In this document: one piece after another, positions 7,141 to 14,391 of the stretch
Layout of the letters: each line of letters begins with the position of its first letter
How positions within the stretch are numbered: the stretch's first letter is position 1
Source: Chitinophagaceae bacterium
GTDB taxonomy: Bacteria > Bacteroidota > Bacteroidia > Chitinophagales > Chitinophagaceae
Reading direction: 5' to 3'
NCBI GenBank assembly: GCA_947481355.1
Contig: CANKGM010000025.1
Span: 1-14,391 of the forward strand
Length of the DNA stretch: 14,391 nt
The notes under the pieces: model-generated
Databases searched by the model: none
Told to the model about the DNA's origin: nothing
The model's input: the letters and a program-made list of their open reading frames with translations, nothing else
Translations under genes and position numbers: made by a program

Positions 7141-9063
7141 ATTTTCAATTTCGGATGTTAAGGTAGTTATTATTTCTGAAACTGCGAATTGTCCAACATC
7201 CCCTTTACCTTGTCTTCTCACGGAAACGAGGTTTTCTGAAACTTCTTTTTCACCAATGATAAACATGTATGGTACTTTCAGCAATTCGGTGTCTCTGATT
7301 TTTTTACCAATTTTCTCACTGCGGTCATCCAATTCGCATCGTATTCCCGCTTTTTGCATAAGCTTCTGTACGGAAATTGCATAATCATTGAATTTATCGC
7401 TTATTGGCAATAATTTAACTTGAACTGGAGCAAGCCATAACGGGAATTTTCCAGCATAGTGCTCTAATAAAAATCCAATAAATCGTTCATGCGTTCCCAA
7501 TGGTGCTCGGTGAATGATTAGTGGAGTTTCTGATTGATTTTCTTTGTTGGTGAACTGCAAGCCAAACCTTCTTCCTTGTGCAAAATCTACTTGATTGGTG
7601 GCTAGGGTAAATTCTCGGCCAATAGCACTCCAAATCTGAACATCAATCTTTGGTCCGTAGAAAGCCCCTTCATCAGGAACTTCAACATAAGGAATATTAG
7701 ACTCAATCAATACCTGACGAACCATTTCCTCTGTTTGTAACCACAATTCAGGTTCGTTGATGTATTTCTGTCCTAATTTGGCTGGATCATGCAAGCTAAG
7801 TCTCATCACATATTTCTCTATACCAAATATCTTGAAGTATTTGATATACATATCGTTCACAGCTCTAAACTCATTTGCAAAATCCTCTTTTGAACAATAT
7901 ATATGTGCATCGTTCATGTGCAAGCACCTTACCCGCATTAGACCAAATAGCTCACCACTTTGCTCATATCGATAACAAGTACCATATTCAGCTAGCCTAA
8001 GTGGAAGCTCTTTATAACTTCTGCTCTCAGCCGAAAATATCTTATGGTGATGCGGGCAGTTCATCGCCTTTAGGTAGTATTTAACTCCATCAAGTTCCAT
8101 AGGAGGATACATACTGTCTTGATAATAGGGCAAATGACCGCTTGTTATATACATGCTTTCTTTTGCAATATGAGGAGTAACAACACGCTTATACCCTGCT
8201 GCTTGTTCAGTTTGCTTGGCTAGATTTTCTAATTCCTCAATTACAATTGTTCCATTGGGCATCCACAAAGGCAACCCAGGTCCTACGTCATCGTCAAAGG
8301 TGAATATCCCTAATTCCTTACCCAGTTTTCGATGGTCTCTTTTTTTAGCTTCTTCAAGCATCTGAAGATACTCGTCTAACTCTTTTTGGCTGGGGAAACT
8401 AACACCATAAATACGAGTAAGTTGTTTATTTTTTTCATCGCCTTTCCAATACGCACCTGCAATAGAAGTGAGTTTGATGGCACGAATCAATCCGGTATTT
8501 GGAATATGTGGACCACGGCATAAGTCAGTAAAATCGCCTTGAGTGTAAAAGGTTATTTCACCATCTTTTAGCCCTTGTAGAAGATCTAATTTATATTCAT
8601 CGCCTTTCTCTGTAAAATAGGCAACGGCATCAGCTTTAGAAATTTCTTTGCGAATGAAGATGTTATTCTTTTTTGCCAATTCATCCATCTTTTTTTCCAA
8701 GATGACTAAATCGTCTTCAGAAATGGTTTTCCCTCCAAGATCCATATCATAATAAAATCCTCTATCAACTGCAGGTCCAACCCAAAATTTAACACCTGGA
8801 AACGTGGCTTCGACAGCTTCAGCTAAAAGGTGAGCTGAGGAATGCCAAAATGTTGAACGTGCATCTGAATCATCCCAAGTAAGTAACTTAAGCGATGCAT
8901 CGGCTTGTATGGGTGTTGAGGCATCTTGAACGTTACCATTAATTGAAGAAGCGATAACCTTTTTTGCCAGGCCTTCAGAAATACCTTTTGCAATCTGCAT
9001 CGGTGTAATTCCTTTTTCAAAACTTCTTACTGCACCATCCGGAAATTGAATATTTACTGTCAT
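7126..9063 (-). CDS. thrS: Threonyl-tRNA synthetase
   Basis: Class II aminoacyl-tRNA synthetase charging tRNA-Thr in the cytoplasm. From the ATG at 9063 it has 645 residues, close to the 642 of E. coli. Domains: TGS (about 1-62), then the editing domain with HSSAH at 74-78 and CRGPH at 182-186, the HxxxH...CxxxH set that hydrolyses Ser-tRNA-Thr. The catalytic core follows, with zinc ligands likely C336 (in MNCPHH), H387 (in NDAHIYC) and H518 (in IIHRA). Class II motif 2 lies around CYRYEQSGELFG (363-374) and motif 3 at LGTHERFIG (522-530). The anticodon-binding domain begins near 544. The frame extends to a GTG at 9135, but those 24 residues are foreign to the family and overlap a promoter-like element, so I chose ATG 9063. 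infC follows after 58 bases. Confidence 0.97.
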   Translation of the reverse strand: MTVNIQFPDGAVRSFEKGITPMQIAKGISEGLAKKVIASSINGNVQDASTPIQADASLKLLTWDDSDARSTFWHSSAHLLAEAVEATFPGVKFWVGPAVDRGFYYDMDLGGKTISEDDLVILEKKMDELAKKNNIFIRKEISKADAVAYFTEKGDEYKLDLLQGLKDGEITFYTQGDFTDLCRGPHIPNTGLIRAIKLTSIAGAYWKGDEKNKQLTRIYGVSFPSQKELDEYLQMLEEAKKRDHRKLGKELGIFTFDDDVGPGLPLWMPNGTIVIEELENLAKQTEQAAGYKRVVTPHIAKESMYITSGHLPYYQDSMYPPMELDGVKYYLKAMNCPHHHKIFSAESRSYKELPLRLAEYGTCYRYEQSGELFGLMRVRCLHMNDAHIYCSKEDFANEFRAVNDMYIKYFKIFGIEKYVMRLSLHDPAKLGQKYINEPELWLQTEEMVRQVLIESNIPYVEVPDEGAFYGPKIDVQIWSAIGREFTLATNQVDFAQGRRFGLQFTNKENQSETPLIIHRAPLGTHERFIGFLLEHYAGKFPLWLAPVQVKLLPISDKFNDYAISVQKLMQKAGIRCELDDRSEKIGKKIRDTELLKVPYMFIIGEKEVSENLVSVRRQGKGDVGQFAVSEIITTLTSEIENRQSS

Positions 9064-9077
9064 AATGTTATGGAATC

Positions 9078-9108
9078 CAAATTTATGTCCTAACCTTCCA
9101 ATTGCAAA
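9078..9108 (-). promoter_or_regulatory. Candidate Bacteroidota-type promoter of thrS-infC
   Basis: Read on the minus strand, TTTG (9108-9105) is followed after 19 bases by TAAATTTG (9085-9078). This matches the known Bacteroidota sigma-ABfr pattern TTTG / TAnnTTTG with its usual spacing of about 19. The transcript would start only some 8-11 bases before the thrS ATG at 9063, an unusually short leader that leaves no room for a T-box or other threonine-responsive riboswitch. A start at GTG 9135 would put this element inside the coding region, which also argues for the shorter ThrS. Confidence 0.5.
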
Positions 9109-9247
9109 TTTAACGAAGTATTGGGTAAGGTCCACCCTATTTCATAATAATTTGCAAGGCAGTAAAAACATTATGCCCATAAAGCCCTTTTCATATAGAA
9201 TAATTGAAGTGAAGCTTAGACAAACCACTGAGTTTTTGTTTAAACCG

Positions 9248-10363
9248 ATGATCAATTATATGTTTAAATTGATAAACAGAATTGGGCAACCCATAACGCT
9301 ATTATCCTTACTGGTTCTGCTTTTAACATCAATGGTTAAAGTGAATGCACAAGTGATGAAAGGACAGTGGATAGGATCATTCACGTCTGCCGATGACGGC
9401 AATGAGGGTAAGACCGATTATATTATGGAGATTGAAAGTTCAGGCAGTAGCTTGTCAGGACATTCATATACTTATTTTTCCATTGCTGGTAAACGATATT
9501 ATGTAATTTGCCGACTTGAGGGAAAGTATGACAAAGGAAGTAAATCATTGATTATCAGTGAAATGGAGACAATAAAAACCAATACACCTCCTGATTTTAA
9601 AAATTGCTTACAAACCCACAAACTGACCTATTTCAAACAAAAAGACAAAGAATTTCTATTGGGCAAATGGAAACCTTGGGTTACTGGAAGTGATTGTGGT
9701 AAAGGTGAAACAGAATTGGAGCGAAAGCTTATTTCAAAAATACCCATAGAAAAAAATTCAACAGTCAGTTCTAAAAAAGGAGATCAACCCAACAAGTCAA
9801 ACCCAATAGCAAAAAAAGACAATTTACCAAGCCAGAATACGAGTAATTTAAAAAGAACTCCGATTAAGGTTCCAACTACTGATGCATCGATACAAAAAAG
9901 CACAGATCCATCTGAAGAAAAAAATAAGGTTAATCAATTTAACATAGAATCAAAACCAGATGTCCAAGATGAGATTAGTATGAGCAAAAAAATATCGAAT
10001 CGTGAAAGGGAAAAACTTACAGAGAGAACACATCAATTTATAAAAACAATAGATGTTTCAGGGCCATCTTTTCGTGTGGAGATTTATGATAACGGACAAG
10101 TAGATGGAGATACTGTGACTATCTTTTTAAATGATAAATTATTAGTACCGGCCAAAAAACTAACAACATCCCCCATAACATTAGATATTAAAATAGACAA
10201 TGATGAAGATGTATATGATTTAATCATGTATGCTGAAAACATGGGTACTATTCCGCCCAATACTGCACTTATGATTGTAACAACCTCAACTAATCGATAT
10301 GAGGTAAATATTACGTCTACTGAGCAAACAAGTGGAGCAGTTAGATTTAGGGTGAAACGATAG
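9248..10363 (+). CDS. Secreted two-domain protein of unknown function
   Basis: Function not recognised. From ATG 9248 the protein has 371 residues. It begins with a typical Sec signal peptide: a basic start (FKLINR), a hydrophobic core TLLSLLVLLLTSM, and likely cleavage after VNA at residue 34. The mature N-terminal domain (about 38-162) is beta-rich, with GQWIGSF, VICRLEG, METIKTNTPPDFKNC and DCGKGETELER, and contains three Cys. A low-complexity Lys/Ser/Asn/Pro linker runs from about 165 to 265. The C-terminal domain (268-371) is beta-sandwich-like, with VEIYDNGQVDGDTVTIFLND, an acidic IDNDEDVYD stretch, and NMGTIPPNTALMIV. I recall similar tails in secreted proteins of Chitinophagaceae-like bacteria. 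ATG 9260 is an equally good start; the frame also opens at 9065, but that would put some 60 residues before the signal peptide. No lipoprotein Cys is present, so a periplasmic or exported location is likely. Confidence 0.75.
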   Translation: MINYMFKLINRIGQPITLLSLLVLLLTSMVKVNAQVMKGQWIGSFTSADDGNEGKTDYIMEIESSGSSLSGHSYTYFSIAGKRYYVICRLEGKYDKGSKSLIISEMETIKTNTPPDFKNCLQTHKLTYFKQKDKEFLLGKWKPWVTGSDCGKGETELERKLISKIPIEKNSTVSSKKGDQPNKSNPIAKKDNLPSQNTSNLKRTPIKVPTTDASIQKSTDPSEEKNKVNQFNIESKPDVQDEISMSKKISNREREKLTERTHQFIKTIDVSGPSFRVEIYDNGQVDGDTVTIFLNDKLLVPAKKLTTSPITLDIKIDNDEDVYDLIMYAENMGTIPPNTALMIVTTSTNRYEVNITSTEQTSGAVRFRVKR

Positions 10364-10411
10364 ATGGCATTACTGTATCCATAGGGATAACAAGCAATAC
10401 AAAACTAAATT

Positions 10412-12766
10412 TTAAAACTTCATGTTATACGTAACAGAAGGAATAACGGGGAATAAGGAAACTTGCTTCGCTTGAACTTCTAATGTACCCGCATAGGCAC
10501 TCCCCGTTTGATCGAAGTAATAAAAATATGGATTCTTTCTATTGTAAGCATTGTAGACACTAAACACCCAACTTGCATTTAGTTTTCGGGTTTGATTTCT
10601 AGAAGGCGTGTATGTAGCAGAGAGGTCTAACCGATGATATGCAGAAAGTCTGTATTTATTAATACTGCTATATTGTTGAGTAAGCACCCCTTCAACAATA
10701 AAGAATTTTTCTGGTAAAGTTGTTGCGTTTCCAGTGGCATAAACGAACACTGCAGACAACTTCCATTTTGGTGTTAAATCATACATACCCACTAATGAAA
10801 GATCATGTCTTCTGTCATATTTTGCTGGATATGCTTTTCCATTATTTATTTCAGGAAACTTTCTCCATGTCCAAGCGAGTGTATAACCAATCCAACCGGT
10901 AAATCTTCCCTTTGCTTTGTTTACAAAAAACTCAGCCCCGTAGCTCCACCCCTTGCCAAAAACAAAATCCTGTTCTGTATCTCTGGAAGATGGGGTGAAT
11001 CCTTCTTTGTATTCAATCTGATTTTGCATTGATTTATAATACAATTCTATTGACGTCTCGTATGTATTGTTTTTGAAATTCTTAAAAATACCAGAAGCGT
11101 ACTGCCATGAAACTTGTGGTTTTACCCGCAATGTACTGGGGACCCATATGTCAGTCGGAAGGGTTGTGCCGGCATTACTAACCAAGTGAATATATTGGAA
11201 ATTTTTTGTGACCGAACCTTTTAAAGAAGTAGTGTTATTCAAAGAATATCGTATAGTTCCTCTTGGTTCAATGCCATTATAAAATTTAACGGTGCGGTTA
11301 GAGGGATAAAACACACTATCCAAATGATTATCAAATTGATCAGAAGTGTATTTGTTAAATGGGCCTATTTGCTGAAAGCCACTCCAACGTGCGCCATAAT
11401 TAATTTTGACTTTGCTGCTTAATTCCCAATCGTCTTGGATGTATGTTGACAAGTCATTCGAATATTTTTTTTGTACTAAATTATTCTGCAACACAACCGT
11501 ATCCTGCTTCCCAGAAAAAAATGAAGGACTAAATATGTGCCTAGTTAATTGTAGACCGAATTTCAATTTATGTGCATCAGATGCATAGAGGTCAAAATCC
11601 GATTTGTATGTAAAGTCAGTTATTCCACTATTCATGGTCAGATCAAAATACTTTTGACGGGCACCAAATACAAAATTATAATCATTGTACAATAAGGTAG
11701 TGTTTACAAATAGATTTTTACGGAACACGTGATTCCATCTCATGGTTACGGTAGAATTTCCCCAATTGATATTTACATCAAATTGCCTTTTATTATTTAC
11801 AAAATCAAATACATCCCTACCAAAGTATCCGCTTATGTACAAGCGATCTTTAGAAGAAAATCTATAATTAAACTTTGCATTTAAGTCATAGAAATAATAC
11901 CCTGAACCAGAAAACTGACTTCCTTTTTTAATAAAAGGCTTCGCTAATGCATCAATGTATGTTCTTCTGGTTGAAATGATGAATGATGATTTATCCTTCT
12001 TAATAGGTCCTTGAACAGATAAACGTGTTGCAATTGATCCAATGCCTGCATCCACTTGAAATTTTTTCATGTTGCCATCTTTCATTGCAACATCTAATAC
12101 AGAGGATAAACGCCCTCCATATTGAGCTGGCATGCCTCCTTTTATGATAGAAATATTTTTAATAGCGTCTCCATTAAAAATGGAAAAGAAACCAAAAAGA
12201 TGACCTGAGTTATACACAACTGCGTCATCCAGTAGCAACAGATTTTGATCTGGTCCGCCACCTCTTACATATATACCGCTATTCCCTTCTCCAGAGTTGG
12301 TGATACCTGGAAATAATTGCAATGTTTTTAGCGGATCAACTTCTCCGAATAAAACTGGCAATGCTTTTATTTTATTCATCGACAGCTCAATTTGTCCCAT
12401 TTGCGCATTCTTCACATTCGCATCTTTCTTTGTAGCAGAAATGATAATTTCCGATGACATAAGCTGTTTGGATGATAGAAGAACATCGATTACAACATCT
12501 TGATGTACCTGAATCTTTTGGGATGAAGGAATATATCCAATGGAGAAGGCATTTAGGTTATAGTCTCCTTCGATAACAGTAATCGAAAAGAAACCATACT
12601 GATTTGTGCTCAGTGAACGACCGGTTTCAATAACCTGCAATGTGGCTCCGATTAATGTTTCCCTGGTGGCAGAGTCACGTACATAGCCACTTATTTTATA
12701 TTTAGATTGGGAGAATGCTGTTAAAAAAGAGAATGACAAAAAAACAATAATACTGGAAACCTTCAT
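10412..12766 (-). CDS. TonB-dependent outer-membrane receptor with carboxypeptidase-regulatory-like N-domain
   Basis: A 784-residue outer-membrane receptor that should import a ligand using TonB-ExbBD energy. It starts with a signal peptide (hydrophobic IIVFLSFSFLTAFS, cleavage near residue 19-20). A CarboxypepD_reg-like beta-sandwich follows (about 23-98: ISGYVRDSATRETLIGATL, then NQYGFFSITV), then the plug (about 127-232: IYVRGGGPDQNLLLLD at 165-180, then IIKGGMPAQYGGRLSSVLDV). The C-terminal beta-barrel is rich in aromatic/polar strands and ends in a terminal Phe, as the barrel assembly machinery prefers. It is shorter than SusC-type proteins (about 1000 residues) and no susD lies beside it, so a glycan SusCD system is unlikely; a siderophore, cofactor or other small ligand is possible. 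It follows the PhyH dioxygenase gene by 3 bases, almost certainly in one transcript. Confidence 0.93.
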   Translation of the reverse strand: MKVSSIIVFLSFSFLTAFSQSKYKISGYVRDSATRETLIGATLQVIETGRSLSTNQYGFFSITVIEGDYNLNAFSIGYIPSSQKIQVHQDVVIDVLLSSKQLMSSEIIISATKKDANVKNAQMGQIELSMNKIKALPVLFGEVDPLKTLQLFPGITNSGEGNSGIYVRGGGPDQNLLLLDDAVVYNSGHLFGFFSIFNGDAIKNISIIKGGMPAQYGGRLSSVLDVAMKDGNMKKFQVDAGIGSIATRLSVQGPIKKDKSSFIISTRRTYIDALAKPFIKKGSQFSGSGYYFYDLNAKFNYRFSSKDRLYISGYFGRDVFDFVNNKRQFDVNINWGNSTVTMRWNHVFRKNLFVNTTLLYNDYNFVFGARQKYFDLTMNSGITDFTYKSDFDLYASDAHKLKFGLQLTRHIFSPSFFSGKQDTVVLQNNLVQKKYSNDLSTYIQDDWELSSKVKINYGARWSGFQQIGPFNKYTSDQFDNHLDSVFYPSNRTVKFYNGIEPRGTIRYSLNNTTSLKGSVTKNFQYIHLVSNAGTTLPTDIWVPSTLRVKPQVSWQYASGIFKNFKNNTYETSIELYYKSMQNQIEYKEGFTPSSRDTEQDFVFGKGWSYGAEFFVNKAKGRFTGWIGYTLAWTWRKFPEINNGKAYPAKYDRRHDLSLVGMYDLTPKWKLSAVFVYATGNATTLPEKFFIVEGVLTQQYSSINKYRLSAYHRLDLSATYTPSRNQTRKLNASWVFSVYNAYNRKNPYFYYFDQTGSAYAGTLEVQAKQVSLFPVIPSVTYNMKF

Positions 12767-12769
12767 TTA

Positions 12770-13582
12770 TCAAATCTTAATTTTTGAACTTATTCTATGG
12801 TAGAATGGCGTTTTACTTAATTCATTTTTAGGTGATACTTTACCCGTAATCATTGGAATATACATCACCCTTCTCCTACTTTCTAAACCATATAAAGGCG
12901 ATTCCTTTACACGATGCCAAAGCCTGCCGCAATGTACGGAAAGATCTCCTTTATTGATGTCAAAACCTACCTCTCGATGATCATCCTCATTATCAATAAA
13001 ATACTTTTTCCCAAATAACATTTTAAATACGCCTTGTTTATGGGTGCCCGGCAATACACGCAGCCCTCCATTCTCAGCAGGACAATCATCAAGGTGAATC
13101 CCAATATTAAGCATCGGCATAATTCTCTGTCCTAGAAAAATATCCCTAGGGCAATCAGTATGCCAGCCCATTTTAGAAAATGAACTTCCCTTAGTACGGA
13201 CATAGTTATTAATAACTAAGCCATCTTTTTCATTTTCGTTTATTCTGGCATCGAATGGACGAAGGAAATCTTTTAAATGCATTAAACGGCTATCACCAAT
13301 AACATCCTTCAATAAATTGCTATATAATGATGCGAAACAGATGCGCTGAATACTTAATTCACCATCTGGATTTTTACCAAATTTGAGTGGAATGCCATTT
13401 ATTTTTTGAACACCTTCTTTAAGTAATTGTGTTTCTATGGTAGAAACTTCTTGAAGTATAGATTCTACCTTTTGAGGTGATAAGAAATTTCTAAATACAA
13501 TAAAGCCCATATTTTTAAAAAACTCAAGATGAGACTGTTCCAGTCTATCATCCAAATAAAAAGTGCTGTTAAATTTATTCAT
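12770..13582 (-). CDS. Phytanoyl-CoA dioxygenase (PhyH)-family Fe(II)/2-oxoglutarate oxygenase
   Basis: Predicted cytoplasmic non-haem iron dioxygenase that would couple 2-oxoglutarate decarboxylation to hydroxylation of an unknown substrate. The 270 residues fit the family. The metal triad is visible: H141 and D143 in GWHTDCPRD, and distal H223 in GRLWHRVKES. R237 or R238 in SRRRVMYIP is the likely 2-oxoglutarate carboxylate ligand. Other conserved stretches are GFIVFRNFLSP near the N-terminus, INNYVRTKG, and NGGLRVLPGTHKQG at 171-184. There is no signal peptide. Family members act on substrates from phytanoyl-CoA to ectoine, antibiotics and siderophore precursors, so the substrate cannot be read from sequence. 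Its stop lies 3 bases before the TonB-dependent receptor start, suggesting that the enzyme handles or makes something related to the receptor's ligand; that link is inference. Confidence 0.88.
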   Translation of the reverse strand: MNKFNSTFYLDDRLEQSHLEFFKNMGFIVFRNFLSPQKVESILQEVSTIETQLLKEGVQKINGIPLKFGKNPDGELSIQRICFASLYSNLLKDVIGDSRLMHLKDFLRPFDARINENEKDGLVINNYVRTKGSSFSKMGWHTDCPRDIFLGQRIMPMLNIGIHLDDCPAENGGLRVLPGTHKQGVFKMLFGKKYFIDNEDDHREVGFDINKGDLSVHCGRLWHRVKESPLYGLESRRRVMYIPMITGKVSPKNELSKTPFYHRISSKIKI

Positions 13583-13638
13583 TTTTATTCATTCTTCTTT
13601 TTCCACAATTCAGTTTTTACCACTAACACATATTCTTC

Positions 13639-13662
13639 AATTCATTTTTTTAGAAATGAATT
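13639..13662. repeat. Perfect 9-bp inverted repeat upstream of the PhyH gene
   Basis: AATTCATTT (13639-13647) and AAATGAATT (13654-13662) form a perfect 9-bp dyad around a 6-base loop, 56 bases before the PhyH start in the 286-base divergent spacer. It could be an operator for a dimeric regulator, or a hairpin in the 5' leader of the PhyH-receptor transcript. The sequence is AT-rich and further ATTCATT-like words lie around 13577-13592 and 13661-13666, so chance or local slippage is possible. The rest of the spacer shows no gene or RNA that I recognise. Confidence 0.35.
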
Positions 13663-13788
13663 CATTCACACAAAAAATAATTAACAGCAAGTCAATCGGA
13701 AACTCAAGCTTAGATTAAAGTATGAGTGTTGGATATAATGTGTAAAGTTAACTTTCAAAAATCGCAACTGCAATGATTGTCATGTATT

Positions 13789-13796
13789 TATTTTTG
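13789..13796 (+). promoter_or_regulatory. Possible -7 box for the YwaF-like gene
   Basis: TATTTTTG fits the Bacteroidota -7 consensus TAnnTTTG and lies 72 bases before the ATG at 13869. A proper TTTG at -33 is missing; ACTG at 13767-13770, with an 18-base spacer, is the nearest candidate. Only weak support. Confidence 0.3.
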
Positions 13797-13868
13797 CACA
13801 ACATATAATGATTAAATTTCGTTACTATGCATAGAGAACAATTAACAGTAACATAAAATATACTCTCG

Positions 13869-14391
13869 ATGCAAAACGAAAAGATTGTGATTTTTGAACC
13901 ACTAAGTCATATTTGGTGGACATCCAATCTTTCTGTTCTTGCTATAACAGTCATTCTTGCTTTTATTCCTTTTTTTTATAAACCTGCACAAAGAAAAATA
14001 TATCCAGTTACAATTGGAATACTTTTATTTCTTAATCTAATTATCGAAAGCTTAAATGGTTACCAAGAGGGAACTTGGTTAGCTAAAGATTACTTGCCAT
14101 TTCATCTTTGTTCTATAGCAAGTATTATTGCGATTGTTCTATCCATCAAGTATTATAAAAAATTAGCTCAGTTTTTTTATTACTGGGGACTAATGGGAGC
14201 GATTACGGCATTAATGAGTCCAGTGTTTCTTTTTGGAGTGTATGGCTATCACTACTACGCGTTCTATGTTGCTCATGGAGGAATACTCTTTGTTTGTTTG
14301 TATATGATTTTACACCACGATTTTAGACCACAGAAATCATATTGGTGGAAATCATTTCTATATATACAATTGGTAGCTATTGGGGTGATGG
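13869..14391 (+). CDS. TIGR02206/YwaF-type integral membrane protein (C-terminus beyond window)
   Basis: The frame runs from ATG 13869 to the window end (174 codons, no stop). The product is strongly hydrophobic, with about five membrane segments so far (around residues 19-37, 46-62, 77-95, 103-124 and 130-148). It carries the motif LPFHLCSIASI at 76-86 and the later YHYYAFYVAHGG at 127-138, which I recognise from the TIGR02206/YwaF family of small bacterial membrane proteins. Their bacterial function is not established to my knowledge. The family is related to eukaryotic TMEM164, reported as a lipid acyltransferase using a conserved Cys; whether C81 here corresponds is inference. The gene diverges from the PhyH-receptor unit, and nothing ties it functionally to that unit. 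Confidence 0.82.
   Translation, partial: MQNEKIVIFEPLSHIWWTSNLSVLAITVILAFIPFFYKPAQRKIYPVTIGILLFLNLIIESLNGYQEGTWLAKDYLPFHLCSIASIIAIVLSIKYYKKLAQFFYYWGLMGAITALMSPVFLFGVYGYHYYAFYVAHGGILFVCLYMILHHDFRPQKSYWWKSFLYIQLVAIGVM

Noticed and set aside
9064..9135. N-terminal extension of ThrS from a GTG at 9135
   Set aside because: The extra 24 residues are unlike any ThrRS N-terminus, the family start MTVNIQFPDG is at 9063, and the extension overlaps a good promoter match.
10376..10389. TATCC-ATAG-GGATA hairpin between the convergent secreted-protein and receptor genes, as a terminator
   Set aside because: The stem is only 5 bp and neither strand has a T-tract after it; not enough to call a terminator.
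10382..10399. TAGGGATAACA followed by a partial match, resembling the I-SceI homing endonuclease site
   Set aside because: Only the first 11 of 18 bases fit and the rest diverges; no intron, intein or endonuclease gene is nearby, so this is chance.
10412..13582. Possible polysaccharide utilisation locus
   Set aside because: No SusD, glycoside hydrolase or polysaccharide lyase is present, and the receptor is shorter than SusC proteins.

Overview
The window reads as chromosomal DNA of a Bacteroidota bacterium, AT-rich. Four things point there: a TonB-dependent receptor with an N-terminal carboxypeptidase-regulatory-like domain and no SusD partner, a DUF3822-type protein directly upstream of rsmD, start sites without Shine-Dalgarno sequences, and promoter-like TTTG / TAnnTTTG boxes. 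The secreted protein at 9248-10363 resembles proteins I associate with Chitinophagaceae and relatives, so that class is a tentative guess. I see no tRNA, rRNA, CRISPR array, insertion sequence or phage gene.

Left block (1-5044, minus strand): five genes in a tight unit, read right to left: DUF3822 protein, rsmD (16S rRNA m2G966 methyltransferase), 5-formyltetrahydrofolate cyclo-ligase, lpxK (lipid A 4'-kinase) and rnr (RNase R, cut by the window edge). The first three junctions overlap by 10, 4 and 11 bases, so translational coupling is likely. The unit mixes ribosome/RNA maintenance with folate and envelope lipid metabolism.

Middle block (5045-9063): a divergent MATE-family exporter on the plus strand converges on infC (IF-3), which lies downstream of thrS (threonyl-tRNA synthetase) on the minus strand. 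The L35/L20 genes rpmI and rplT, which usually follow infC, are absent: infC ends 27 bases from the exporter. The thrS start has a good promoter match just upstream.

Right block (9064-14391): a secreted two-domain protein of unknown function (plus strand) converges on a two-gene minus-strand unit, a PhyH-type Fe(II)/2-oxoglutarate dioxygenase followed 3 bases later by a TonB-dependent outer-membrane receptor. A divergent 286-base spacer with a 9-bp inverted repeat and a -7-like box separates this unit from a TIGR02206/YwaF-type membrane protein truncated by the right edge.

Most of the window is ordinary housekeeping sequence and I do not see a convincing new defence or mobile system. The points most worth a second look are the missing rpmI-rplT, a GPPY in place of the expected (D/N)PPY catalytic motif in RsmD, the dioxygenase-receptor pair, and the secreted orphan protein.
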